From: Paenibacillus sp.
GTDB lineage: Bacteria > Bacillota > Bacilli > Paenibacillales > Paenibacillaceae
DNA: 11,663 nucleotides
Assembly: GCA_029256665.1 (NCBI GenBank)
Contig: JAQSXN010000057.1
Coordinates: 1 to 11,663 of the forward strand
Direction: 5' to 3'
This document shows positions 1 through 7,154 of this stretch, piece by piece. The notes under the pieces are model-generated. The model did no database searches, had not been told where the DNA came from, and was given only the letters and a program-made list of their open reading frames with translations. A program made the translations under genes and the position numbers. The number at the start of each line of letters is the position of its first letter. The stretch's first letter is position 1.

Positions 1-8
1 CGTTATAT

Positions 9-12
9 CTCC
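9..12 (-). promoter_or_regulatory. Probable ribosome binding site of a leftward gene starting outside the window
   Basis: On the minus strand the window ends in GGAG followed by 8 nt, so a start codon just beyond position 1 would be at good spacing. It lies about 50 nt downstream of the predicted start point of the LexA-type promoter at 66-94, which is a sensible leader length. The start codon itself is not visible, so this is inference from spacing and context. Confidence 0.4.
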
Positions 13-65
13 AAGCTATTTTAAAGCAAGTCTACCCTTTCGTAAAGTCAATTAGATATTTACCC

Positions 66-94
66 ATTTTATCAAAACGAACGAACGTTCGCAA
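66..94 (-). promoter_or_regulatory. Leftward sigma-A promoter with LexA (SOS) operator
   Basis: On the minus strand a -35 TTGCGA (89-94) and a -10 TAAAAT (66-71) are separated by exactly 17 bp. Between them, running into the -35, lies CGAACGAACGTTCG (78-91). Its core GAAC-N4-GTTC and flanks fit the Bacillus LexA/DinR SOS box CGAACRNRYGTTYC except for the last base. A repressor there would block RNA polymerase, the usual arrangement at LexA-controlled promoters. The start point would be near 59-60, and the gene served must lie off the left edge. A TetR-type operator or a PurR box are alternatives; the spacing fits LexA better. Confidence 0.65.
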
Positions 95-333
95 AAGAAA
101 CGTATTGGAGCCGTCTTGCCGGCCGATGAAGTTGTTACCATGGTGCGCAATTCCGCTTCGCCTTATGCCGTTCCGCCGAAAAAAACGGTTCCGTCCGCCA
201 AATGAGAATTGCCATTTTCAAGGCAGCTCGAGGATGAACGGCCGCGTTCAAGCGGAAGTTTTTGAGGCTGACTCGTTACCCCTTTGCCCTCGATCGGTTT
301 CCGTTCATGGAGGCATCCGCTCTTCATACCGCG
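95..333. other. Intergenic stretch without a recognisable gene
   Basis: These 239 bp lie between the terminator of the endopeptidase gene and the SOS-type promoter. Short open frames exist on both strands, but none has a ribosome binding site or a recognisable protein. On the minus strand ATGAACGG (301-308) could pair with CCGTTCAT (234-241), enclosing smaller helices such as CCGC/GCGG, and a T-run occurs at about 178-185 without a strong hairpin before it. I compared it by eye with common riboswitch consensus motifs and found none. Confidence 0.5.
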
Positions 334-361
334 AAAAAAGGATGCTTTAGCAGCATCCTTT
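334..361 (-). terminator. Intrinsic terminator of the LysM-M14 peptidase gene
   Basis: On the minus strand a 10-bp stem (AAAGGATGCT / AGCATCCTTT, arms 352-361 and 337-346) with a 5-nt loop runs straight into a run of six T (334-339). It lies 38 nt after the stop codon of the peptidase gene and has the form expected of a Rho-independent terminator. Confidence 0.88.
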
Positions 362-398
362 CCTGCCGGAACCGCGGGCGAATGACCGCCTCCCGCGT

Positions 399-1589
399 TC
401 ACATGTACAATGCGGCCAGCATGATGCCGAGCGCGGAAGCGTACACTTCCCCGTACTGTTCGATGGGCAGCGGGTTAACGCCGATTCCCAGCTCCACCGT
501 GAAGCCCGGCTGGCGAAAGTCCTGAATGAACCAGTCTTTGTAGCCGGCCGTGCTGTCGACGTACCGAACGGCCTCATACCCGCTTACGGCCGCGAATTCA
601 TTGGCCAGCACTTCGGATTGCGGAGGCTCAAGCCCCTCGAAGCCCCAGAATATAACCTTTCCTTGGGTATGGAAAGCTAACGCGCGCTGAAACTCTTCTC
701 TTCTCGTTAGCTCCGCGAGCGCTTGCGTCTCCGGCTCCGTAAGAGGGGCCGTGCCCGAATAATCGCGCGGGGCCGGCGCTTGGGGGCCTTGCACGGCGTC
801 GCGCTCCCATAGTGCCGGGAACTGTTTGTTAAGATCGACGCCGCGGATATTGGCCTTCCAGCCGGAGAAGTCGTCGCTTCCTCCATTGATGGCCAGCGCC
901 TCGCTCCGGAACGGCTCGTAGGTCGGCGGCCCGTTTACGACTAAGTCGACGCCGTCGGGATTGACCATCGGCGCGACGGACAGCGACGTCGTCAAATATT
1001 GCGGATACATCGCAAGACCGCCAAGATCCGTGCTGTTCGTCAGCGCGAGCGAATAATCGTTCAGAAATTGCACCAGCACCGGAGCCGTGATCCATTCGTT
1101 GGCGTGCATCGCGCCGTTAAACCCGATTTTTTTTTGCCCGCTCCCGATCTTTAGCTCCGGAATCGACTTGCCCATGACGGACGCGCCGATCTCGGAACGG
1201 ATCAAAAAGGGATAAATGTCCGTCAGACGGTTTAAATCCTGCAGAAGCGCGCTATAGCCATATGCCCGTCTAGGTTCCACGACGCGGCTCGTGACGCGCC
1301 GCGGGACGGCCACCTTCGTTCCGATGGACAGCATGCCGATTTGCAAGCCCGGATTGCTCTGCAACAGCAGATCGACCGTCAAGCCGTTCATCGTCGCGAT
1401 CCGCCATAGAGAATCGCCGGCGATAACCGTATGCTCCGACCATACATAACCCGGTATTTGAACCGTATCCCCAATCGCCAGCGCTGCCGGTTGCCGGTCC
1501 CGATTGGAATCCAGGATGAGCTGATAGGGGATTCCGAACAAAATGCTGTATTTCCATAACGTGTCCCCGGGCCTTGCCTTTACTTGCAT
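399..1589 (-). CDS. LysM-M14 gamma-D-glutamyl-L-diamino acid endopeptidase (YqgT / endopeptidase I type)
   Basis: This 396-residue protein should cleave the gamma-D-Glu to diaminopimelate bond of peptidoglycan stem peptides, using zinc. Two LysM domains (about residues 3-48 and 52-96) precede an M14 carboxypeptidase-like domain (about 108-396). Visible zinc ligands are His162 and Glu165 in HANE and His307 in AFHTQG. MVNPDG (208-213) and RGVDLN (249-254) are substrate-pocket motifs, and Glu366 in TVELG is the catalytic base. Length and layout match Bacillus-type endopeptidase I and YqgT. There is no signal peptide, as in that family, whose members act in sporulating cells or in peptide recycling. 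The frame extends to 1673, but the start at 1589 is preceded by GGGGGAGG with a 7-nt gap, so the first 28 codons are rejected. It follows the yqkE-like gene by 106 nt and ends at a strong terminator. The exact bond cleaved is inferred from the family. Confidence 0.88.
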   Translation of the reverse strand: MQVKARPGDTLWKYSILFGIPYQLILDSNRDRQPAALAIGDTVQIPGYVWSEHTVIAGDSLWRIATMNGLTVDLLLQSNPGLQIGMLSIGTKVAVPRRVTSRVVEPRRAYGYSALLQDLNRLTDIYPFLIRSEIGASVMGKSIPELKIGSGQKKIGFNGAMHANEWITAPVLVQFLNDYSLALTNSTDLGGLAMYPQYLTTSLSVAPMVNPDGVDLVVNGPPTYEPFRSEALAINGGSDDFSGWKANIRGVDLNKQFPALWERDAVQGPQAPAPRDYSGTAPLTEPETQALAELTRREEFQRALAFHTQGKVIFWGFEGLEPPQSEVLANEFAAVSGYEAVRYVDSTAGYKDWFIQDFRQPGFTVELGIGVNPLPIEQYGEVYASALGIMLAALYM

Positions 1590-1596
1590 GCCTACG

Positions 1597-1604
1597 CCTC
1601 CCCC
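1597..1604 (-). promoter_or_regulatory. Ribosome binding site deciding the start of the LysM-M14 gene
   Basis: GGGGGAGG on the minus strand lies 7 nt before the ATG at 1587-1589. It places the start directly before the first LysM domain and rules out the upstream ATG at 1673, which would add a cysteine- and alanine-rich stretch without family resemblance. Confidence 0.8.
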
Positions 1605-1651
1605 TGTGCAAGCTGCGCCTGCGGCGGCCGTCGCCACACGCATCTTACAAC

Positions 1652-1679
1652 ATCGTATGGCGAAGCAAGGCATGAGGTT
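1652..1679 (-). promoter_or_regulatory. Possible sigma-K/sigma-E type promoter before the endopeptidase gene
   Basis: In the 106-nt gap after the yqkE-like gene the minus strand reads AACC (1676-1679), then CATACGATG (1651-1659), with 17 nt between the AC and CATA. This resembles the Bacillus sigma-K pattern AC-N16/17-CATANNNTA, apart from the final base. CATACGAT is also one base from the sigma-E -10 CATACAAT, but no good sigma-E -35 is seen. Such a promoter would suit a cortex-type endopeptidase. Short motifs like this arise by chance, so the call is tentative. Confidence 0.28.
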
Positions 1680-1695
1680 CGGCTAAAGAAAGGCG

Positions 1696-1974
1696 CTACT
1701 TATATTTGCTCCAGTTCGGATCGCTGTTGTCAAGCAGATAGGAGAAATCGCTTTCCTTCTGCTTCTGTTCCCGCTTTTTGGCTTCTTCGGCTTCCTTGCG
1801 CTCGCGCTCTCTGCGATCGGCGTCGTCTTGCTTCAGTTGATCCGATTGCGCCTTAAGCTTGCGAAGCACGTCCGCTCCCAGAAGCTCGCCAAGCGTCGCC
1901 CCTTGCTCTACGGACGCTGCCGAATGCGAGCTGGACGGTTTATTCGCGGGTTTTCCTTTATTCTTTTTTCCCAT
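1696..1974 (-). CDS. YqkE-like small charged protein (DUF3886 type)
   Basis: A 92-residue soluble protein of unknown function, resembling Bacillus YqkE. The N-terminus is Lys/Asn/Ser rich, residues 26-40 ([15 protein letters not shown]) form the ordered conserved-looking part, residues about 40-75 are a very charged Lys/Glu/Arg helix likely to be a coiled coil, and the C-terminus is [16 protein letters not shown]. There is no signal peptide or membrane segment. The start codon lies inside the end of purT (17-nt overlap), and its ribosome binding site, AGGTGA about 11 nt upstream, is within purT coding sequence. Translation is therefore probably coupled to purT. The family assignment is from memory of its size, charge pattern and C-terminal motif; no biochemical role can be given. 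Confidence 0.75.
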   Translation of the reverse strand: MGKKNKGKPANKPSSSHSAASVEQGATLGELLGADVLRKLKAQSDQLKQDDADRRERERKEAEEAKKREQKQKESDFSYLLDNSDPNWSKYK

Positions 1975-3172
1975 ATCCCATTGTCACCTGCTTATTGCCG
2001 TATTCGATGTACAAAGCTTCCGCCGCCGTGCGCGCTAGATCCCTTGCCGTCTCGACGTCCGCCGCGCTCGCGAGCGCGACGGCCATGCGCCGCCCGACCT
2101 TCGTTTCCGGCTTCCCGAATAACCTGACCTGCGCGTTCGGGACCGATAACGCTTCTTCGACGCCTCCGATCCGGAACTCGTCGGACTCGCGATCGGCCTT
2201 GAGCGTGCGGGAGGCGCCGGGCGTCAGCAGCCGGATCGTCGGAATCGGGAAGCCTAGAATCGCTCGGACATGCAGCGCGAATTCGGACAAGTCTTGCGTC
2301 GCCATCGTCACCATGCCGGTATCGTGAGGGCGCGGCGACACTTCGCTAAACAATACGCCATTCGGCGTAATGAACAGTTCCACGCCGTAGATTCCGTAAC
2401 CGCCAAGCTCTTCCGTTATGCGGAGCGCGATCTCCTCGGCTTCGCGAATATGGGCTTCCGTCATCGCATGCGGCTGCCAGGATTCGATGTAATCGCCGTC
2501 CTTCTGCACGTGACCGATCGGAGGGCAATAGCTGGTGCCGGATACGGAGCGTACCGTCAGCAGCGTAATCTCGGAATCGAACGTCACGAAGCCTTCCACG
2601 ATGATCCGCGTTTTTTTGGCGCGTCCGCCTTCCATTGCGTAGTTCCAGCAGCCTTCCAGCTCCGCTTCGGAGCGGCAAACGCTTTGCCCTTTGCCGGAGG
2701 AGCTCATGATCGGTTTAATGACGCACGGGTATCCAAGTTCGGCAGCCGCGGCGCGAAGCTCGTCCAGCGAATCCGCGAACCGGTACGGGGCGGTCGGCAA
2801 ACCAAGCGTTTCGGCCGCCAGCCTGCGTATGCCCTCGCGATCCATCGTCAGTCGCGCCGCGCGCGCGGTCGGAATGACGCGATGGCCTTCGCTCTCCAGC
2901 TCCAGCAGCGTTTCCGTCGCGATCGCTTCGATCTCGGGCACGATCAGGTCGGGATGCTCCTTCTCTATGATGGCGCGGATCGCGTCGCCGTCAAGCATGT
3001 CCGTCACGTGCTTGCGATGCGCGACCTGCATCGCCGGAGCGTTATCGTATCGGTCCACGGCGATCGTCTCGACGCCGAGACGCTGAGCCTCGAGCGCGAC
3101 TTCCTTGCCTAGCTCGCCGGAACCGAGCAACAATAGTTTACGGGCTTGCGATGATAAAGGTGATCCATACAT
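1958..3172 (-). CDS. purT: Formate-dependent phosphoribosylglycinamide formyltransferase 2 (GAR transformylase)
   Basis: PurT makes N-formyl-GAR from GAR, formate and ATP in de novo purine synthesis, by way of formyl phosphate and without folate. The 404-residue protein has the ATP-grasp layout. [11 protein letters not shown] (14-24) opens the N-terminal fold, [14 protein letters not shown] (151-164) is the nucleotide-binding loop, and GVELF (262-266) and [11 protein letters not shown] (276-286) carry the metal-binding glutamates. Length is close to the roughly 392 residues of E. coli PurT. An ATG at 3196 is in frame, but the AGGAGG at 3183-3188 lies downstream of it and 10 nt before the ATG at 3172, so 3172 is preferred. 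The leader forms a hairpin over this binding site. purT overlaps the yqkE-like gene at its 3' end. A folate-independent route could help when formyl-tetrahydrofolate is short; whether the genome also has purN cannot be seen. Confidence 0.96.
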   Translation of the reverse strand: MYGSPLSSQARKLLLLGSGELGKEVALEAQRLGVETIAVDRYDNAPAMQVAHRKHVTDMLDGDAIRAIIEKEHPDLIVPEIEAIATETLLELESEGHRVIPTARAARLTMDREGIRRLAAETLGLPTAPYRFADSLDELRAAAAELGYPCVIKPIMSSSGKGQSVCRSEAELEGCWNYAMEGGRAKKTRIIVEGFVTFDSEITLLTVRSVSGTSYCPPIGHVQKDGDYIESWQPHAMTEAHIREAEEIALRITEELGGYGIYGVELFITPNGVLFSEVSPRPHDTGMVTMATQDLSEFALHVRAILGFPIPTIRLLTPGASRTLKADRESDEFRIGGVEEALSVPNAQVRLFGKPETKVGRRMAVALASAADVETARDLARTAAEALYIEYGNKQVTMGYGKKE

Positions 3173-3177
3173 AACAA

Positions 3178-3220
3178 AAGAACCTCCTGGGAACATGATA
3201 TTCCCATTGTGGAGGTTCCC
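3178..3220 (-). promoter_or_regulatory. purT leader hairpin sequestering the Shine-Dalgarno sequence
   Basis: In the minus-strand RNA, GAACCTCC (3211-3218) pairs perfectly with GGAGGTTC (3180-3187), and inside it TGGGAA (3201-3206) pairs with TTCCCA (3188-3193) around a 7-nt loop. The two helices are interrupted only by a 4-nt bulge on the 5' side. G-U pairs can lengthen the base. The 3' arm contains the AGGAGG (3183-3188) that serves the purT start at 3172, so folding would hide it. The hairpin is followed by TTCTTTTGTT, so it could also act as a transcription terminator. No known riboswitch consensus was recognised upstream. The structure is read from the sequence; regulation is inference. 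Confidence 0.7.
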
Positions 3221-3243
3221 CGCCCAAAAATCAATATAAGGTG

Positions 3244-3408
3244 GTTTAAAAGACCACTTTTGATTGCGAAGTATTTCAGGATGCCTACTCGACGTCGAAT
3301 ATTGAACTCAGCCGAATCTTCCGGTACTCACATAGCGCTGCTATGCTGCGTTCCTCATATTCTAGCTTCGTCCAATCTTCTCGGTACTGAAAAGCGAACT
3401 TTTTGAAC
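3244..3408. repeat. Candidate interspersed palindromic repeat, about 165 bp
   Basis: The ends form imperfect inverted repeats of about 30 bp. The right end read on the minus strand begins GTTCAAAAAGTTCGCTTTT and the left end read on the plus strand begins GTTTAAAAGACCACTTTTG. Inside are a perfect 10-bp palindrome TCGACGTCGA (3289-3298), a 6-bp hairpin CATAGC-GCT-GCTATG (3331-3345), and a direct repeat AATCTTC(T)CGGTACT at 3315-3328 and 3374-3388. It has no credible gene and is AT-richer than its flanks. From memory it resembles intergenic elements found in many copies in Paenibacillus-type genomes; this is unverified. No target duplication is obvious. It lies between the exporter operon and purT, where it could affect termination or RNA stability. 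Confidence 0.6.
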
Positions 3409-3459
3409 TTCATTTTTATTTTAAAACTTTAACCCATCAAACCCGAATACCAATTGCCT

Positions 3460-5283
3460 TTAAACAAACTTAAACTGCGCTTCGATGAGGCCGTTGTAGA
3501 CGCCCTGCTTTTTGACGAGCTCGGCATGGTTGCCTTGCTCGACGATGACGCCGTGATCCAGCACGATAATTTCGTCCGCATGGCGGATCGTCGACAACCT
3601 GTGCGCGATCATGAACGAGGTTCTGTCTTTAAGCAGCGTCTTGAGCGCTTCTTGGATCTTCAGCTCGGTCTCGGTGTCGATGCTCGCCGTCGCTTCGTCC
3701 AAGATCAGAATCTTGGGATCGGCTAGCAACGCGCGGGCGAACGACAGCAGCTGGCGTTGGCCCATCGACAATACGTTGCCGCGTTCCTCGACCTGGGTGT
3801 CATAGCCATCCGGCAGATTCATGATAAAATCATGCGCGTGCACCGCCTGTGCCGCTTTGACGATTTCGTCGTTCGTCGCTTCCAGACGGCCGTAACGGAT
3901 ATTGTCGCGAATCGATCCGGAGAAAATGAACGTATCCTGCAAGACGATGCCGACCTGCGAACGCAAGCTTTCGATCGTAACATCGCGGATGTCGATGCCG
4001 TCGATCAGCACCCGGCCCTGCACGGGATCATAGAAGCGGCACAGCAGGTTGATAATGGTGCTTTTCCCGGAGCCCGTATGGCCGACCAACGCGATGGATT
4101 GCCCCGCCTTGACGTCGATGCTGACGTTTTTGAGCGCCGGCCTGTCCTTCTCGTATTCGAAGACGAGATTCTCGAATTTGACGTCGCCGCGGATGGCGGG
4201 AAGCTTCTTGGCGTCGTCCGCCTCCGCAACCGTCGGCTCCTCGTCGATAAACTCGAAGATCCGCTCAGACGACGCCATGGCGATCAGAAGCTGCGAATAC
4301 ATTTGGCCCAGACGGTTGATGGGATCCCAGAAGTTGCCGATATAGTTCGCGAACGCGACGAGCAAGCCGACCGTAATCGCTTTGTCCTGGATTAACGATG
4401 TGCCGTACCAGAACAGGATGCAGGTGCCGATCGCCGCCGTCACTTCGATGATCGGACCAAACGATTGGTTCAGCGCGGATGCCTTGTTCCACGACTTAAT
4501 GTTGTCGGTGTTCATATGGTCGAAGAAACCCATATTATCCTTCTCTTGCACGTAAGCTTGCGTTACCTTCATTCCTTGGATGCTTTCGTTCAAGTGGGCG
4601 TTGATGCGCGATTGCTTCATCCGTACGGCCTGCCACGCGAAGCGGATCCGCTTGCGGAGCGACGAGGAAACAAGGAACATGAGCGGCACGGTCAGCATGA
4701 CGGCCAGCCCCAGCTTCACGTTGAGCGCCAGCAGAATGATGACGATGCCGAACAGCTGAATGCAATCCATCAATAAGTTGACGACGCCGTTCGTGAACAA
4801 ATCCTGCAACGCATTAACGTCGTTCGTGACGCGCACGAGAACGGAACCTGCCGGACGTTTGTCGTAGAAACGGAACGACAGCTTCTGGATATGCTGGAAC
4901 AAATGGTGGCGCAGGTCGTAAATAACCTTCTGTCCGATAATGTTCGTATATTTGATTCTGTACGTATTGGACAACCATTGCACGGTATATAAGGCGAGCA
5001 TCCCTGCCGCCAACGCGATCAACTGTCCCGAACTGCCCGAGCCCTGTTCGGGATCGAGCACATTGTCGATCGCGAAGTACATGAGCAGAGGATTGGCCAG
5101 CCGCGTTAGCGTGCCGATAATCATCATGGCGATAACGGGCATCAGTTGCCGGGCGTAAGGCTTCATATACTGGAACAATCGGCGCAGCTGCGCCCAGTTA
5201 AACGGCTTTTCGATTTCTTCGTCGTCCTGATAGACGAACCGTTCGTTTCGATTTCTTGTGTTCATTTGCGATTTTGCGCTCAT
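3460..5283 (-). CDS. ABC exporter half-transporter, catalytically competent subunit (BmrD/YheH-like)
   Basis: A 607-residue fused half-transporter: a six-helix membrane domain (about 40-335) and a nucleotide-binding domain (about 366-600). Motifs: Walker A GHTGSGKS (401-408), Q-loop Gln449, a non-canonical signature LSMGQ (505-509), Walker B ILILDE with catalytic Glu530, and switch His561. It should pair with the upstream subunit, whose Walker B ends in Asp. The competent site would then combine this Walker A/B with the partner's LSGGQ, and the degenerate site would use this LSMGQ. That is the known asymmetry of BmrCD, LmrCD and TM287/288 multidrug or lipid exporters. Its ATG overlaps the upstream stop by ATGA, with AGGAG 9 nt before it. 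Met7 is a possible later start. The substrate cannot be inferred. No clear terminator follows before the repeat. Confidence 0.92.
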   Translation of the reverse strand: MSAKSQMNTRNRNERFVYQDDEEIEKPFNWAQLRRLFQYMKPYARQLMPVIAMMIIGTLTRLANPLLMYFAIDNVLDPEQGSGSSGQLIALAAGMLALYTVQWLSNTYRIKYTNIIGQKVIYDLRHHLFQHIQKLSFRFYDKRPAGSVLVRVTNDVNALQDLFTNGVVNLLMDCIQLFGIVIILLALNVKLGLAVMLTVPLMFLVSSSLRKRIRFAWQAVRMKQSRINAHLNESIQGMKVTQAYVQEKDNMGFFDHMNTDNIKSWNKASALNQSFGPIIEVTAAIGTCILFWYGTSLIQDKAITVGLLVAFANYIGNFWDPINRLGQMYSQLLIAMASSERIFEFIDEEPTVAEADDAKKLPAIRGDVKFENLVFEYEKDRPALKNVSIDVKAGQSIALVGHTGSGKSTIINLLCRFYDPVQGRVLIDGIDIRDVTIESLRSQVGIVLQDTFIFSGSIRDNIRYGRLEATNDEIVKAAQAVHAHDFIMNLPDGYDTQVEERGNVLSMGQRQLLSFARALLADPKILILDEATASIDTETELKIQEALKTLLKDRTSFMIAHRLSTIRHADEIIVLDHGVIVEQGNHAELVKKQGVYNGLIEAQFKFV

Positions 5284-7085
5284 TGCACCGAACTCCTCCG
5301 CGCTTCGTATACTCCGGGAATCGGCGACCGGCCGGATTCCGCTTGCTGTTTCTCGATATAATCCGCGTATTGGATCTTGTAGGTGTCCAGATACGGCCCC
5401 TTCTGCGAAATCAATTGCTCGTGCGTGCCTCTTTGGACGACGCGTCCTTCGTCAAGCACGACGATTTCGTCGGCATGGCGCAAGGAAGAGATGCGGTGGG
5501 CGATGATAAACGTCGTGCGACCTGCCATAAGTTCCTTGAAGCCCGCTTGAATTTCGTGTTCCGTCTCCATGTCGACCGCGCTTGTAGCATCGTCCAGAAT
5601 GAGTATGCGCGGGTTCTTGATGAGCGCGCGGGCGATCGCTATCCGCTGCTTCTGGCCGCCTGACAGACCCATGCCCCTTTCGCCAACGACCGTGCCGTAG
5701 CCAAGAGGCATCTCCATGATAAAGTCATGCGCCTTCGCCAGCTTTGCGGCCCGGATGATCTCTTCGTCCGTCACGCCGCCTACGCCGTAAGCAATATTGT
5801 CGCGGATGGACGCCGAGAACAAGAACGTCTCTTGGAAAACCGGCGCGATCTGCCTTCTGAGCGACCGTACGTCAAGATTGCGGATATCCATCCCGTCGAG
5901 GGTAATGCTGCCCTTCTTCACGTTGTACGCCCGCATCAGCAATTGAATGACCGTCGACTTGCCGGATCCCGTTCCGCCAAGGAACCCGATAACGGAACCC
6001 GCTGGCGCATCCAGGTTCAGATCGGCAATAGCCGGCTGTTTGTCCGGGTAGTTGAACGTGACGTCCTCGAACCGGACATGGCCTTTCACGCTCTGCTCGT
6101 CAAGCTCGATGGCGTCCTGTACGTTCTTGACGTGGATATGTTCGTTAAGCAGCGTCAGCACCCGTTCTCCCGACGCCTTGAATTGCGTGTACGCGTTAAT
6201 ATGGAAGCCAAGGCCCCACATCGGGCCGATAATATACCAGATCAGGCTGAAAAACGCGACGAACTCGCCTAGCTTCAATTGCTGGTTTATAACCATTAAG
6301 CCGCCTGCGACTAGCAGAATGACCGCGCATAAGTTCGCCGTTACCTCCATGGCCGGGAAGAAGCGCGCCCATGTGGACGATGCCCGGACCTGATTCTGTT
6401 GATAAGCGTCGCTGCGGATCGAGAACTTGGTAACTTCGTGCCCTTCCCTCGCGAACGACTTTACGGTGCGCACGCCTGTTATGTTCTCTTGCACCGCGGT
6501 CGTCAGATCGCTCATCGCCTGCCGCATCTCGCGGAAAGCGGGATGGATCAGCCGCTCGAACTTCAGCGCGAGGAAGATCAGGATCGGAATCGGGAGAAGC
6601 GTAATCAACGTTAATTCCCACTTGATATACATCATCATCGCGCCGCCGAACACGACCATCAGCACCATGTTCAGAATTTGCGCGAAGCCGAAGCCGATGA
6701 ACTGGCGGATCCCCTCCAGATCGGCCGTCAATCTGGACATCAAATCTCCCGTTTTCGCTTTGTCGTAATATTGGAAGGATAAGTTCTGAAGCTTGTCATA
6801 CAACGCGTTCCGGAGACGGTAAGCGATTTTGTTGCCCAGCCTGCCTCCAAGAAATCCATGCAAAAATTGGTTGAGCGCTTTGAGCGATATGACGCCCACG
6901 ACGGTTAATGCCAAACCCGGCACCAGGTCGAATCTTTCCGCCATGATCACGTCGTCGATCAGGTAACTCAGCAGGTTCGGGTAAACGAGCCCAAGCGCTG
7001 TCGCGACCATCAAGAACAGAATCGAGCCGAACAGAAACTTTTTATCCGGCCAATAGAAGGCTTTTAATTGCCTCAGTACGTCCAA
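5280..7085 (-). CDS. ABC exporter half-transporter with degenerate ATP site (BmrC/YheI-like)
   Basis: From the preferred TTG start the protein has 601 residues: a six-helix membrane domain (about 15-315) and a nucleotide-binding domain (about 339-565). Motifs: Walker A GGTGSGKS (370-377), Q-loop Gln418, canonical signature LSGGQ (474-478), Walker B ILILDD with Asp499 where catalytic Glu is usual, and switch His530. Asp at that place marks the inactive-site subunit of heterodimeric exporters, and its partner is the overlapping next gene. The open frame continues to 7322, but that start lies inside the dynA terminator. ATGs at 7127 and 7103 lack a binding site, while TTG at 7085 has GGGGAG 10 nt upstream and gives the usual family length. 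The start at 7103 (607 residues) is the main alternative. A leader peptide like that of bmrB was looked for and not found. Confidence 0.9.
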   Translation of the reverse strand: MDVLRQLKAFYWPDKKFLFGSILFLMVATALGLVYPNLLSYLIDDVIMAERFDLVPGLALTVVGVISLKALNQFLHGFLGGRLGNKIAYRLRNALYDKLQNLSFQYYDKAKTGDLMSRLTADLEGIRQFIGFGFAQILNMVLMVVFGGAMMMYIKWELTLITLLPIPILIFLALKFERLIHPAFREMRQAMSDLTTAVQENITGVRTVKSFAREGHEVTKFSIRSDAYQQNQVRASSTWARFFPAMEVTANLCAVILLVAGGLMVINQQLKLGEFVAFFSLIWYIIGPMWGLGFHINAYTQFKASGERVLTLLNEHIHVKNVQDAIELDEQSVKGHVRFEDVTFNYPDKQPAIADLNLDAPAGSVIGFLGGTGSGKSTVIQLLMRAYNVKKGSITLDGMDIRNLDVRSLRRQIAPVFQETFLFSASIRDNIAYGVGGVTDEEIIRAAKLAKAHDFIMEMPLGYGTVVGERGMGLSGGQKQRIAIARALIKNPRILILDDATSAVDMETEHEIQAGFKELMAGRTTFIIAHRISSLRHADEIVVLDEGRVVQRGTHEQLISQKGPYLDTYKIQYADYIEKQQAESGRSPIPGVYEARRSSVQ

Positions 7086-7125
7086 GTAAATCCATCTCCC
7101 CATCTGTTTTCTTAAGTATGAGTGC

Positions 7126-7154
7126 ATATTACCAGCATCGGTATAGAGGAGCAA
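7126..7154 (-). promoter_or_regulatory. Probable promoter of the ABC exporter operon
   Basis: The minus strand has TTGCTC (7149-7154), a 17-bp spacer and TAATAT (7126-7131), preceded by TG at the extended -10 position. The predicted start point near 7119 leaves a leader of about 30 nt before the TTG at 7085. The hexamers match only partly (3/6 and 4/6), but spacing, the TG and the position downstream of a strong terminator support it. Confidence 0.45.

Noticed and set aside
78..91. PurR box instead of a LexA box
   Set aside because: CGAAC occurs in PurBoxes, but these come as two boxes about 16-17 nt apart with AT-rich flanks. Here a single GAAC-N4-GTTC palindrome overlaps a promoter, which fits LexA.
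234..308. Possible riboswitch closed by ATGAACGG / CCGTTCAT
   Set aside because: An 8-bp inverted repeat over about 60 nt is expected by chance roughly once in a stretch of this size, no known riboswitch consensus was recognised, and it lies upstream of the better-supported SOS promoter.
1590..1673. 28-codon extension of the LysM-M14 protein
   Set aside because: The ribosome binding site GGGGGAGG lies inside it, 7 nt before the ATG at 1589. The extension does not look like a signal peptide with a proper cleavage site.
2270..3112. 280-codon plus-strand frame opposite purT
   Set aside because: It is antisense to an intact, motif-complete purT, is rich in Arg and His, and has no recognisable domain.
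3221..3260. Known riboswitch upstream of purT
   Set aside because: The conserved cores of the ZTP (pfl), purine, PRPP/ppGpp and tetrahydrofolate riboswitches were looked for by eye and not found. Only the sequestering hairpin is supported.
3209..3406. 65-codon plus-strand frame in the repeat between the exporter and purT
   Set aside because: It coincides with the palindromic repeat, has no ribosome binding site, and its product is Arg-rich with no family resemblance. It is probably a spurious ORF of the repeat.
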